From: Salibacteraceae bacterium | GTDB taxonomy: Bacteria > Bacteroidota > Bacteroidia > Flavobacteriales_G > Salibacteraceae | Direction: 5' to 3' | Assembly: GCA_023262195.1 (NCBI GenBank) | Contig: JALRDM010000403.1 | Location: 1-11,374 of the forward strand | Length of the DNA: 11,374 bases | Part shown: positions 1-7,449 of the stretch, piece by piece | Layout: every line of letters starts with the position of its first letter | How positions within the stretch are numbered: position 1 is the first letter of the stretch | Program-made: the position numbers and the translations under genes | The notes under the pieces: generated by a model | What the model was told of the DNA's origin: nothing | Databases searched by the model: none | The model's input: the letters and a program-made list of their open reading frames with translations, nothing else

Positions 1-531
1 TAGCTCTTTCAATAGGTTTCTTCTGCGGTCTTCATTAATTACTTGGTAAGCATTGCGTTTCATTCGCTCTTTTCGGCTTACCTGTTGATATAAAAAAGTG
101 AGCGGGCTCTGAAACGGGTCGATGCCACTGAGCATATAATCTCTTTGATTGTACCCCAATCCCTGAATATCCTTTTGAATGGAATCCAACTCCCGTTGTG
201 GCATAACAGTAACGCTTGGTAGAGTAAACGTGAGGCGCTCTAAATACAATTTCACATAGTATTCTGATTTCTCAGCACTATCAGCCACAGTGATGGCTTC
301 TGTCTTATAACCCAGCGAACCTACCAGAAGCGTATCCTGTTTGTTGGTGTTTATAATAAATGAGCCATCGGGTCTGCCAAAGTCGCCTAATCCGGTGCGT
401 TTATTCACAACTAGGAGCTTTAAGTTATGGTCGGATCTATGATACACTTGGCCATAGATAGTAACTTGTTGGGCATCGGTCGTAGACCATAAACAAGAAA
501 GTATGACAATGAGGAGGAGGCTCCATTTCAT
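1..531 (-). CDS. Secreted protein with carboxypeptidase-like regulatory domain (partial, C-terminus outside window)
   Basis: Open from ATG at 531 through the window edge, giving 177 codons without a stop; the C-terminus is missing. The protein begins with a signal peptide (MKWSLLLIVILSCLWSTTDA, then QQ). Residues about 22-105 look like a carboxypeptidase D regulatory-like beta-sandwich: V-x-I-x-G-x-V at the start, a central 'TGLGDFGRPDGSF' turn, then 'DTLLVGSLGYKT', the usual 'DTL-S-GY' signature of this Bacteroidota family. The part after residue 105 is charged and helical-looking (many K, R, E, Q), with no motif I recognise. The start lies 29 nt after the porP-like stop on the same strand, so it is probably the third gene of the T9SS cargo cluster. 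These domains occur both in TonB-dependent receptors and in small stand-alone secreted proteins; the short helical continuation favours the latter. Its function is unknown. Confidence 0.8.
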   Translation of the reverse strand, partial: MKWSLLLIVILSCLWSTTDAQQVTIYGQVYHRSDHNLKLLVVNKRTGLGDFGRPDGSFIINTNKQDTLLVGSLGYKTEAITVADSAEKSEYYVKLYLERLTFTLPSVTVMPQRELDSIQKDIQGLGYNQRDYMLSGIDPFQSPLTFLYQQVSRKERMKRNAYQVINEDRRRNLLKEL

Positions 532-560
532 ACCTCTAAGATGTGAATTGTACTTGAATG

Positions 561-1649
561 TTACAGTTTACCTTTTTTGGATCGGCTGTATTTGTTGTAT
601 AAACCTCTTCGATACCCAGCTCGATAACCAATCATGAACTCATAGGCTCCTTCATAACCATTGAGCGCTTGAAAGTTTCCAAGAGGAATATCATATCCAG
701 CACCAAAAGAGAATCCAGCAAATTCCATATTCAGTGTGCCAAGTAAATCAACCATTGTACCGTATGGTGGGTTGGCAACTCTCGTAAACAAACCAAAGCT
801 GATGCTTGATTCGTTTCTTCTTCCAGTAGTTCGAGTACCCTCGTTAAACAAGAATTGAAATCTCGATCCCGCGATCAGTGAAGCTCTGTTTGCCTGACGC
901 GAATAGAGTAAGGAAGGTCTCAACGCAAACATGCTATTGTCTCTTATACGATGAACAAATTCTATGTGAGCATTTGTTTTTCGCTGAAGAAAGGTGCTGT
1001 TGGTGTCTGTGTATAGGCCAACATCGGGTCTGTTTACATGAAATACCGCAACTCCTGAATAGAGTTCGATAAGATCACCACTGTAATATGAATATTGAGC
1101 TCCAGTAGACAAATCAAAATAACCTTGAGCATCTTCCAACTCTGGTTCACCCGAAGGAGCCAAATTGTTGAAACCTTGACCTACCCATTGATTGTCCCAG
1201 TACATCTCACCGTAATCAATGGCTCGCGTTCCATATCCTCCTTGGAATCCAACGCTAATGCTATGCTGTTGGCGTGCATCAAGATACTGTCCTATAGACA
1301 TGGTTCCATTCACACGCGTATTGCGAATTCGTGAATCTCCTTGTTGGTCGTTTTCAACATTTAGTCCAAATCCCCATATGTTTCCATTCCATGCGTTAAT
1401 GGGTGCATTTATATCGAAATAACCTCTCCAAGTTAGAAAGGGGTTTGATATAGAGTAAGACTGTTCCCTCCAGCTACCATGCATTTGCCACTTGCTGTTG
1501 GCATTGCCAGACAAAGCAGGATTTAATGTGTGTGGTTGAAACTGATACATCGTGAGTTCGGGATCTAGAATACCACCGCCATTTTGTGCATAACCAACAG
1601 AAGTTAAGCACGTGACTAGGAATATCGAGATGATAATTTTTCTTTCCAT
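561..1649 (-). CDS. PorP/SprF family type IX secretion system outer-membrane protein
   Basis: The product has 362 residues, in the usual size range of the PorP/SprF family. A signal peptide covers residues 1-21 (ending SVGYA, then QNGG). The family N-terminal signature follows: 'DPELTMYQFQPHTLNPALSG', matching the common pattern of aromatic residues, then N-P-A and G. The rest alternates amphipathic beta strands with short Gly/Asn turns, as expected for an outer-membrane barrel, with 'FGLNVENDQQGDSRIRNT' and 'FSFGAGYDIPLG' as typical strands, and ends in a basic tail (RSKKGKL). In Flavobacterium johnsoniae, SprF is needed for export of the type B cargo SprB, and cargo genes commonly sit beside a PorP/SprF gene. 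Here the ATG overlaps the stop of the upstream cargo gene by one base (TGATG), which implies translational coupling. I infer that it is the dedicated partner of that cargo. The family call is secure; the specific partnership is inferred. Confidence 0.93.
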   Translation of the reverse strand: MERKIIISIFLVTCLTSVGYAQNGGGILDPELTMYQFQPHTLNPALSGNANSKWQMHGSWREQSYSISNPFLTWRGYFDINAPINAWNGNIWGFGLNVENDQQGDSRIRNTRVNGTMSIGQYLDARQQHSISVGFQGGYGTRAIDYGEMYWDNQWVGQGFNNLAPSGEPELEDAQGYFDLSTGAQYSYYSGDLIELYSGVAVFHVNRPDVGLYTDTNSTFLQRKTNAHIEFVHRIRDNSMFALRPSLLYSRQANRASLIAGSRFQFLFNEGTRTTGRRNESSISFGLFTRVANPPYGTMVDLLGTLNMEFAGFSFGAGYDIPLGNFQALNGYEGAYEFMIGYRAGYRRGLYNKYSRSKKGKL

Positions 1650-1651
1650 CA
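1647..1651 (-). other. TGATG stop/start overlap coupling cargo and PorP/SprF genes
   Basis: On the minus strand the TGA stop of the PKD/type B cargo gene (1651-1649) shares its A with the ATG of the PorP/SprF gene (1649-1647). Such an overlap usually means the second gene is translated by ribosomes terminating on the first, which keeps cargo and partner in a fixed ratio. The overlap is seen directly; the coupling is inferred. Confidence 0.75.
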
Positions 1652-4360
1652 GTACCTCACTATTGTTACGTTACCCTTCAGCTCTTTGGTGGAGCCATTA
1701 AGGAAAACCAGTTTCACGTAGTAATTGTATGATCCCAGAGGTGCTGGGTCACCATTTATGGTTCCATCCCATCCTTCATTTTGAGAGAAAGACTGGAAGA
1801 CCTGCTCACCATATCGGTTCCAAACGTTAAAGGTGAAACCTTTAGATGAAATACCATTTCCTCTTACCCAAAGGATATCGTTCTTACCATCTCCATTTGG
1901 ACTAAATATGTTAGGGATTCCTGCATAAAAGCTTTCTTCAATATATACGGACATACTGTCGAATGCTTGACAGCCATAATCATCAAAGTTGGTCACGAAA
2001 TACTTCCGTGTTTCACTTGGATATACGATTGGATCTTCACAATTATAACAAGATAAGCCTACCTCAGGAACCCAACGGAAGTAAGGGGCTGTGCCCGTAA
2101 CATCAAACTTCACTGTATCATCTAAATAGAATCGGCTATCAATATTATCAATACGCAAGGTCAAGTCTTGACCGACCTTCAATTTCGGGTACTTACCTCC
2201 AATATTCAACACAGCTACATCTTGGGAGTTTTCAATAGCCACTCCGTGTTCATTAAACGCGAATAGCTGTACCCCAACTACACCACTATCATTAAAACAG
2301 AAGATAGGGTCTTGCTCCATGAACAGCGTGTCAATCGTGCTATCTGGTTTGATAAACATTGGATAGAAATCTTCTTGAACTACAAAATTTGAAGTATCAA
2401 CAAGTCCTGAGTCGATTGAAAATACGGTTAGAGTATCAAGGCCAGCGCTATCCACATATGGATGCCACCAGAAGATCCAGAAAATGGAGTCTGCTCTTAG
2501 GCTGGTATTAAAGAACTGGACGCATGATCCACGACATATACTATCCCTTTCAACTTCAAACCTTGGGTCGGGTGGGAGACATGAATCTACATTGATATAT
2601 TGTTCTTCAATGAGAGTACTGTCTCCATTTACATTTTTCACCGTGAGGATTACCGGATAAACTCCGGCACTGTCATAACGCACCTCAGGATTTTGATCCG
2701 TTGATGAAGAGGGTTGACCACCTGGAAATTCCCACTCCCACTCGGTAGCCTTCACACTTAAGTCCTCGAACACAATCTCATCTCCAGGGCAAATTTCTTG
2801 TCTGCTAACTGTAAACTTAGGTTCAGGTACTGGGCAGCTATCAACTTGGATTACTTGAAAAACTCCAACGGTATCATCCGTGCCAGCTCCATTCCAGACG
2901 GTCATTGTAACTGTGTAAAATCCTGGAGTAGGAAAAAATACTTGAACCGTATCTATTTCCGAGGTAACATCCTCCAATATCGATGGGTTTGCATTTGGAC
3001 CAAACTCCCAACGAATCATATCGGGTGACCCAGTAGCGAGGCTTGTAAACTCTACAAAGTCGTTGTTACAGATATAATTGGTGTCAATGTTAAATGCGGC
3101 CACAGGAACCTGACACGTGCCGACATTAATGGTATCAGAGAAGATGCGACTGGCAGAGAGGCCAGATACTGTATCAGTCACCGTTAGAGTAACATTATAT
3201 ACTCCGGTAGCAGGGTAACAAATCCCAGTTGGATTTTGGTCAGAACTTACGGCAGGTGTTCCACCTTGAAATTGCCATGCCCATTGACCTTTACCAAAAG
3301 TTCCTGCTGTAGATGCGTCTTCATAATCAATGCATTGACCTTGGCAAAGCCCAGTGTCTGAAGGAATCATTTCGATAATTGGGGCGACACAGGTCTCTAC
3401 CTCGATGGTATCAAATGCAGTGTTGGTGCCATTGTTGTTAGTAACGGTCAATTCAATCACATAAGTTCCTGCGGTTGGAAATACAACCGCACCTGGATTT
3501 TGTGCAGTGGATGTAGTAGGAGTTTGACCTGCGCCAAAATCCCAATTCCATGTGGAAACATTTCCCTGTGAGGAATCACTGAAACTTACAGATGATCCAT
3601 CACAGATGGTATCATCACTAGCTAAGATTATTGCAAGCGGGTCAGACTCATAAATCTCAAAATTGTCTATAGCAATGGACGGGTTGCTGCCAACACCATC
3701 ATCGTTATTTACCCAGTGGAAACCAAAGTTTGCCTCCGTTTGTGTATTGACCGCGGCTGGTATATAGGCTACATAATGTCTCCATTCCCCACCTGGGCAT
3801 GCAGCAGTCACCGTAGTTGGTAATTGCCAGCGGTATGGTGGTGCGGTGAGTTGAGCGTTTGTATTGCCTATGGTAACAACAAACTCACCGCTGTCGTTTA
3901 CATTACCTCCGTGCAGGTAATCAAACTCTACACGTAAGTCACCTGTAGTGGTTGTCGCGTTCAGGATAGGGGCATAAACGTAAATGTCTGTAATACTATC
4001 GTTTTCGTAAGTAGCTCCAGGGTCGATGCTAACTGTATTGGTTGATAAATGCAGAGTATTGTTGAGCGAGCCAGTGACGTTACATCCATCGGAGCAATTA
4101 TTAATTCCAGTGAACGATTCACGGGCACTGATAAACCAGCGGTTTGTAGTATCCAATGAGTTTACATTGTCCAGAATGATTCTCCAATTGCTATTGGCAG
4201 TAGCAGATACATCCGGAACGGTATCAATATCGGTACACACAGATGCATTACCAAAGTCTTCAGAATAAACCTGAGCATCCAACGCTAGTGGTAAGACAGA
4301 AATCATCATCAGGAGAATGTACCGGTGGACGATATCTATAGAACGTTTTGCCTTATTCAT
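1649..4360 (-). CDS. Secreted PKD-repeat protein with gliding-motility type B C-terminal domain (T9SS cargo)
   Basis: The product has 903 residues. A signal peptide spans about 1-30 (basic start, hydrophobic ILLMMISVLPLAL, ending DAQ). Residues 31-240 form a beta-rich region resembling a jelly-roll or lectin-like domain ('VEFDYLHGG', 'SIAIDNFEIYES'). Four PKD domains follow at about 243-324, 326-416, 419-509 and 513-594, each with a W-x-F/W-x-W core strand and a 'GxYxVxLTV' strand. A fifth, divergent PKD-like unit lies at about 598-720 with an insertion. Residues 726-808 look like the Ig-like unit often found before the sorting domain. The CHU_C / gliding-motility-associated domain occupies about 813-903, beginning 'AGIPNIFSPNGDGKND' and ending 'GNVTIVRY'. 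Type B domains direct export through T9SS and usually need a PorP/SprF partner, which is the coupled next gene. Likely role: a large cell-surface or released adhesin-like protein. The ligand cannot be read from the sequence. Confidence 0.93.
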   Translation of the reverse strand: MNKAKRSIDIVHRYILLMMISVLPLALDAQVYSEDFGNASVCTDIDTVPDVSATANSNWRIILDNVNSLDTTNRWFISARESFTGINNCSDGCNVTGSLNNTLHLSTNTVSIDPGATYENDSITDIYVYAPILNATTTTGDLRVEFDYLHGGNVNDSGEFVVTIGNTNAQLTAPPYRWQLPTTVTAACPGGEWRHYVAYIPAAVNTQTEANFGFHWVNNDDGVGSNPSIAIDNFEIYESDPLAIILASDDTICDGSSVSFSDSSQGNVSTWNWDFGAGQTPTTSTAQNPGAVVFPTAGTYVIELTVTNNNGTNTAFDTIEVETCVAPIIEMIPSDTGLCQGQCIDYEDASTAGTFGKGQWAWQFQGGTPAVSSDQNPTGICYPATGVYNVTLTVTDTVSGLSASRIFSDTINVGTCQVPVAAFNIDTNYICNNDFVEFTSLATGSPDMIRWEFGPNANPSILEDVTSEIDTVQVFFPTPGFYTVTMTVWNGAGTDDTVGVFQVIQVDSCPVPEPKFTVSRQEICPGDEIVFEDLSVKATEWEWEFPGGQPSSSTDQNPEVRYDSAGVYPVILTVKNVNGDSTLIEEQYINVDSCLPPDPRFEVERDSICRGSCVQFFNTSLRADSIFWIFWWHPYVDSAGLDTLTVFSIDSGLVDTSNFVVQEDFYPMFIKPDSTIDTLFMEQDPIFCFNDSGVVGVQLFAFNEHGVAIENSQDVAVLNIGGKYPKLKVGQDLTLRIDNIDSRFYLDDTVKFDVTGTAPYFRWVPEVGLSCYNCEDPIVYPSETRKYFVTNFDDYGCQAFDSMSVYIEESFYAGIPNIFSPNGDGKNDILWVRGNGISSKGFTFNVWNRYGEQVFQSFSQNEGWDGTINGDPAPLGSYNYYVKLVFLNGSTKELKGNVTIVRY

Positions 4361-4372
4361 CTAATAAATTAG
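4361..4372. promoter_or_regulatory. 12-bp dyad directly before the cargo gene start
   Basis: On the minus strand CTAAT-TT-ATTAG ends immediately before the ATG at 4360 and would lie in the short mRNA leader. The 5-bp AT-rich arms would make only a weak RNA hairpin, so a DNA-binding site is as plausible. An equally placed dyad precedes the gene at 10518. Confidence 0.25.
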
Positions 4373-4384
4373 AGATTTAACCCG

Positions 4385-4414
4385 CAAAGAAAATCTATTA
4401 ATCATTACGAACAA
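4385..4414 (-). promoter_or_regulatory. Bacteroidota-type promoter for the T9SS cargo cluster
   Basis: On the minus strand a -33-like TTG (4414-4412) is followed by exactly 19 nt and then TTTCTTTG (4392-4385), a 7-of-8 match to the Bacteroidota -7 element TAnnTTTG. The expected transcription start near 4380 leaves a leader of about 20 nt before the ATG at 4360. The -33 element begins 3 nt after the stop codon of the acyl-CoA reductase gene, so the cargo cluster can be expressed separately from that gene. Inferred from consensus only. Confidence 0.55.
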
Positions 4415-4417
4415 AAA

Positions 4418-5452
4418 TTAATTTGGAAGCTGCACAGCCTCAAGATTTTGCATGAATTCTAGGGTATTGATTCCATCTGAAAAATCACTTAGTCTGGGCT
4501 TCTGGCCTTGACCAAATGGAGTTTGCTTTTTGCCAATAACACATTGCACGCTATCCAATTTGCTTTTAATAAGTTCACTCAGTTCTTCTTCGTTTCTGTA
4601 GAACTCATAATTGAGGACGGAAACCGGAGAGAAAAGGGAGGGGTCTTCTCTCATCATTATCAATTCGTTTTCCAAGACAGAGATACGCTCCATCATCATA
4701 AGTGCCTTATGATAAGTGTAATTGTTGACGTATTTCTTGTTGTCCATCAAGTAAGCAAGCGGTAAACTAGCTGAAAAAATTTTATTTAAGTCATAATTCT
4801 CAGGCAAATACAACTTCGTGACATTCCTGCACCCAAGCCCGAAGTACTGAAAACAGTCCTTCATTAACCCATTTAAATCGTCCTCACTTTCATCGCCACC
4901 TAGTATGGCCACACCTGTGCGATTCTTTCGGATTACCATTGGGACATGACTAAAATATTGCTCGAAGTAGCGTGCTGAGTTATTACTACCCGTGGCTAAA
5001 ACTGCCTGATAATCTGTAAGCCTATCCACTACCGCATAGTAGTCTGACATTTCAGGAGTTATTTCTGTAAGCTTTTCTAATAATTCCGGGATAATGACAT
5101 CATCATTCGTGCTCATTTTTATCATTGCTCTGTGACCAACAAGCATTGTGGAAAGTATGTCATGAAAGCCAACCATAGGGATGTTACCGGCTAAAATCAA
5201 CCCGATATTCAGGCGGGAAACACTGTCGGAGACATTGTTGCTATTTATCCATGTGCTGAGGTTTTCAGTGTCAAGCGTCAGGGACCAGTATTCCAGTGCA
5301 TGCAACACCTCCCTCTTTTCGAACCAACCATTTTTAATCTTGGCTTGGTTCGTTAATGTGTTGATCCAACTTGATTCGGCTAAGGCTAGCTCAGCGGATA
5401 AAAAATCTCCTAATCGGTTAAATGCTTCTATTCTTTTGGACAATGCTAGCAT
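4418..5452 (-). CDS. LuxC-like acyl-CoA reductase family protein
   Basis: The product has 344 residues, close to the size of the stand-alone Bacteroidota 'acyl-CoA reductase' group of the LuxC family and shorter than Vibrio LuxC. LuxC-type enzymes reduce acyl-CoA or acyl thioester to the aldehyde with NADPH in the cytoplasm; they belong to the aldehyde dehydrogenase superfamily. Visible support: 'LNIGLILAGNIPMVGFHDIL' (81-100) and 'AMIKMSTNDD' (109-118), the nucleotide-binding and substrate region; 'ATGSNNSARYFEQYF' (153-167); and 'YFGLGCRNVTKLYLP' (203-217), where Cys208 is my candidate catalytic thiol. There is no signal peptide or membrane segment. No luxD or luxE (fatty acid reductase partners) and no luciferase genes occur nearby, so bioluminescence is unlikely. 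The true substrate is unknown. The ATG at 5452 lies only 4 nt after a perfect TAnnTTTG box, so the mRNA may be leaderless. Confidence 0.85.
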   Translation of the reverse strand: MLALSKRIEAFNRLGDFLSAELALAESSWINTLTNQAKIKNGWFEKREVLHALEYWSLTLDTENLSTWINSNNVSDSVSRLNIGLILAGNIPMVGFHDILSTMLVGHRAMIKMSTNDDVIIPELLEKLTEITPEMSDYYAVVDRLTDYQAVLATGSNNSARYFEQYFSHVPMVIRKNRTGVAILGGDESEDDLNGLMKDCFQYFGLGCRNVTKLYLPENYDLNKIFSASLPLAYLMDNKKYVNNYTYHKALMMMERISVLENELIMMREDPSLFSPVSVLNYEFYRNEEELSELIKSKLDSVQCVIGKKQTPFGQGQKPRLSDFSDGINTLEFMQNLEAVQLPN

Positions 5453-5456
5453 GCTG

Positions 5457-5464
5457 CAAAGATA
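5457..5464 (-). promoter_or_regulatory. -7 promoter element (TATCTTTG) of the acyl-CoA reductase gene
   Basis: TATCTTTG is a perfect match to TAnnTTTG and lies only 4 nt (CAGC) before the ATG at 5452. Transcription from it would begin at or within a few bases of the start codon. A possible -33 TTG is at 5491-5489, but the 24-nt spacing is slightly long, so the upstream element is uncertain. Confidence 0.5.
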
Positions 5465-5475
5465 CAGTCAACCAG

Positions 5476-5491
5476 TTGAAGATTTCTTCAA
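5476..5491. promoter_or_regulatory. Inverted repeat in the divergent region, possible operator
   Basis: TTGAAGA, spacer TT, TCTTCAA: two perfect 7-bp arms. It sits just upstream of the -7 element of the acyl-CoA reductase promoter and overlaps the candidate -33 TTG, a position where a bound repressor would block that promoter. It is about 105 nt upstream of parE. The geometry suits a dimeric regulator, but none is encoded in the window. Confidence 0.35.
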
Positions 5492-5557
5492 TAAACGTGG
5501 TTAAAAACATGTGCAAAATCCGCTATGATCCAATTAAGTGTGAGCCGCTGCAGATAT

Positions 5558-5565
5558 TACATTCG
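5558..5565 (+). promoter_or_regulatory. Weak candidate -7 element for parE-parC
   Basis: TACATTCG matches 7 of 8 positions of TAnnTTTG and lies 30 nt before the parE ATG, leaving a leader of about 25 nt. I see no TTG at the expected distance upstream, so support is weak. It is the best candidate in the 143-nt divergent region. Confidence 0.25.
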
Positions 5566-5595
5566 TCCACATCCTAACACCATCCGAATTATTTT

Positions 5596-7437
5596 ATGGC
5601 TGTAGATTACACAGAAGATAACATACGCACCCTTGATTGGCAAGAGCACATTAGAATGCGCCCCGGTATGTATATCGGTAAGTTGGGTGATGGTAACGCG
5701 GCAGATGATGGTATTTACATCCTCATTAAAGAGGTTATTGATAATTCCATTGATGAATTTGTGATGGGCAATGGCAAGACCATTGATTTGAGCATTCGAG
5801 GAGAAGAAGTCAAGGTTCGTGATTACGGTCGGGGTATACCTCTGGGCAAGGTAGTGGATGCCGTATCCAAAATGAATACAGGTGGTAAATATGACTCAAA
5901 GGCGTTTAAAAAATCAGTTGGGCTCAATGGGGTAGGTACGAAAGCCGTGAATGCGCTTTCGAGTTACTTCAAGGTCGAGTCTGTGCGTGATGAGCAAATC
6001 AAAGCTGCCGAATTCGAAAGAGGTAATTTGACCAAGGATTTTAAGGTTGAAAAAACAAGCACTAGAAAGGGAACGCGCGTAACCTTTATTCCAGATGCAG
6101 AGATTTTTAAAAACTACAAGTTCAAGCATGAATATGTGGATAAAATGCTCTGGAATTATGCTTACCTAAACCGGGGGTTGACCATCAACTTTAATGGGGA
6201 GAAGTATCAGTCAGAAAATGGACTAAAGGATTTACTCGAGCGCAATATTGATGAGGAGCCCTTGTACCCAATAATTCACCTCGAAGGAGAGGATATTGAA
6301 GTGGCTATAACGCATACTCAGAGTTATGGCGAAGACTATTACTCCTTTGTGAATGGTCAATACACTCCCCAAGGAGGAACGCATCAAGCGGCATATAGGG
6401 AGACCATAGCCAAAGTTATTCGAGACCATTACGGTAAAAATTTTGATGTTCAAGATATTCGAACCTCCATTACTGCTGCCATCAGTGTTAAGGTTATTGA
6501 ACCAGTGTTTGAGTCGCAAACAAAAACGAAACTTGGCTCTCAAGAAATAGAACCAGGCGGTACTTCCATGCGTGCTTTCGTGAATGATTTCTTATCACGA
6601 AAGCTTGATAATTTCCTGCACAAGAATCCAGAAATCGCTGATCGCTTGCTGAAGAAAATTCAGCAAAGTGAACGTGAAAGAAAGGAAATGGCAGGCGTTA
6701 AAAAGTTGGCCAAAGAGCGAGCTAAAAAGGCAAACCTCCACAATAAAAAGCTGCGCGATTGTCGTGTACACTTTGGTGATAAAAGCGAGAAGAATGTTGA
6801 TACATCCATCTTCATTTGCGAGGGTGACTCTGCCTCTGGTTCCATTACCAAGATTAGAGATGTTAACACTCAAGCTGTATTCAGTCTAAAAGGTAAGCCG
6901 CTTAATACTTACGGTCTTACGAAAAAGGTGGTGTATGAGAACGAAGAGTTTAACTTATTGCAAGCCGCACTTAATATCGAGGACGGCATAGAAAACCTCC
7001 GCTACAACAATGTCATCATTGCTACGGATGCCGATGTTGACGGTATGCACATACGCCTATTGTTGATTACCTTTTTTCTTCAGTTTTTCCCTGAAATAGT
7101 GAAGCAAGGACATTTGTACGTATTGCAGACTCCGCTTTTCAGAGTTCGAAACAAAAAGGAAACGATTTACTGTTACAGCGAAGAAGAACGGCAAGCTGCA
7201 GTAGTAAAAGTTGGAAAGACGCATGAGATTACGCGCTTTAAGGGACTTGGTGAGATTTCTCCGGAAGAATTTAAGAACTTCATCGGTGAAGACATTCGCC
7301 TAGATCCTGTGGTTATCGGAAAAGACGCAGCCGTGCAAGAACTACTATCTTTTTACATGGGTAAGAATACCCCAAGTCGACAGGAGTTTATCATAGAGAA
7401 TTTGAAGATTGAAAAGGATGTTGTTGAAGAGGTGTAG
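5596..7437 (+). CDS. parE: DNA topoisomerase IV subunit B (ATPase subunit)
   Basis: The product has 613 residues and is a type IIA topoisomerase ATPase/TOPRIM subunit. The GHKL ATPase motifs are complete: '[10 protein letters not shown]' (46-55, with the Mg-binding Asn50), 'DYGRGIP' (76-82) and '[12 protein letters not shown]' (109-120). The transducer lysine loop is 'QTKTKLG' (308-314). The TOPRIM metal-binding residues are 'CEGDSASG' (408-415, Glu409) and 'DADVDGMH' (478-485), followed by 'RFKGLGEI' (547-554). It lacks the long insertion seen in enterobacterial GyrB, and its length fits ParE. It pairs with ParC, encoded 12 nt downstream, to form the ParE2ParC2 enzyme that decatenates chromosomes. 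The start at 5596 is supported by the conserved N-terminus ('[17 protein letters not shown]') a few residues later. No Shine-Dalgarno sequence precedes it, which is normal for Bacteroidota. The adjacent A subunit with ParC-like features argues against GyrB. Confidence 0.96.
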   Translation: MAVDYTEDNIRTLDWQEHIRMRPGMYIGKLGDGNAADDGIYILIKEVIDNSIDEFVMGNGKTIDLSIRGEEVKVRDYGRGIPLGKVVDAVSKMNTGGKYDSKAFKKSVGLNGVGTKAVNALSSYFKVESVRDEQIKAAEFERGNLTKDFKVEKTSTRKGTRVTFIPDAEIFKNYKFKHEYVDKMLWNYAYLNRGLTINFNGEKYQSENGLKDLLERNIDEEPLYPIIHLEGEDIEVAITHTQSYGEDYYSFVNGQYTPQGGTHQAAYRETIAKVIRDHYGKNFDVQDIRTSITAAISVKVIEPVFESQTKTKLGSQEIEPGGTSMRAFVNDFLSRKLDNFLHKNPEIADRLLKKIQQSERERKEMAGVKKLAKERAKKANLHNKKLRDCRVHFGDKSEKNVDTSIFICEGDSASGSITKIRDVNTQAVFSLKGKPLNTYGLTKKVVYENEEFNLLQAALNIEDGIENLRYNNVIIATDADVDGMHIRLLLITFFLQFFPEIVKQGHLYVLQTPLFRVRNKKETIYCYSEEERQAAVVKVGKTHEITRFKGLGEISPEEFKNFIGEDIRLDPVVIGKDAAVQELLSFYMGKNTPSRQEFIIENLKIEKDVVEEV

Positions 7438-7449
7438 TCAGATATATAG

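Noticed and set aside
2201..3634. DNA-level tandem repeat in the PKD region
   Set aside because: The repeats are visible only in the protein pattern; the nucleotide sequences of the units have diverged, so it is not a recombining DNA repeat.
4508..4765. Plus-strand open frame opposite the acyl-CoA reductase gene
   Set aside because: It is fully antisense to a gene with clear conserved motifs and encodes no recognisable domain.
4418..5452. Part of a luxCDABE bioluminescence operon
   Set aside because: No luciferase, LuxD or LuxE-like gene is adjacent; the neighbours are topoisomerase and T9SS genes.
5181..5504. Plus-strand open frame of 107 codons across the start of the acyl-CoA reductase gene
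   Set aside because: Antisense to conserved coding sequence and lacking any motif; the region is better explained by the minus-strand gene and its promoter.
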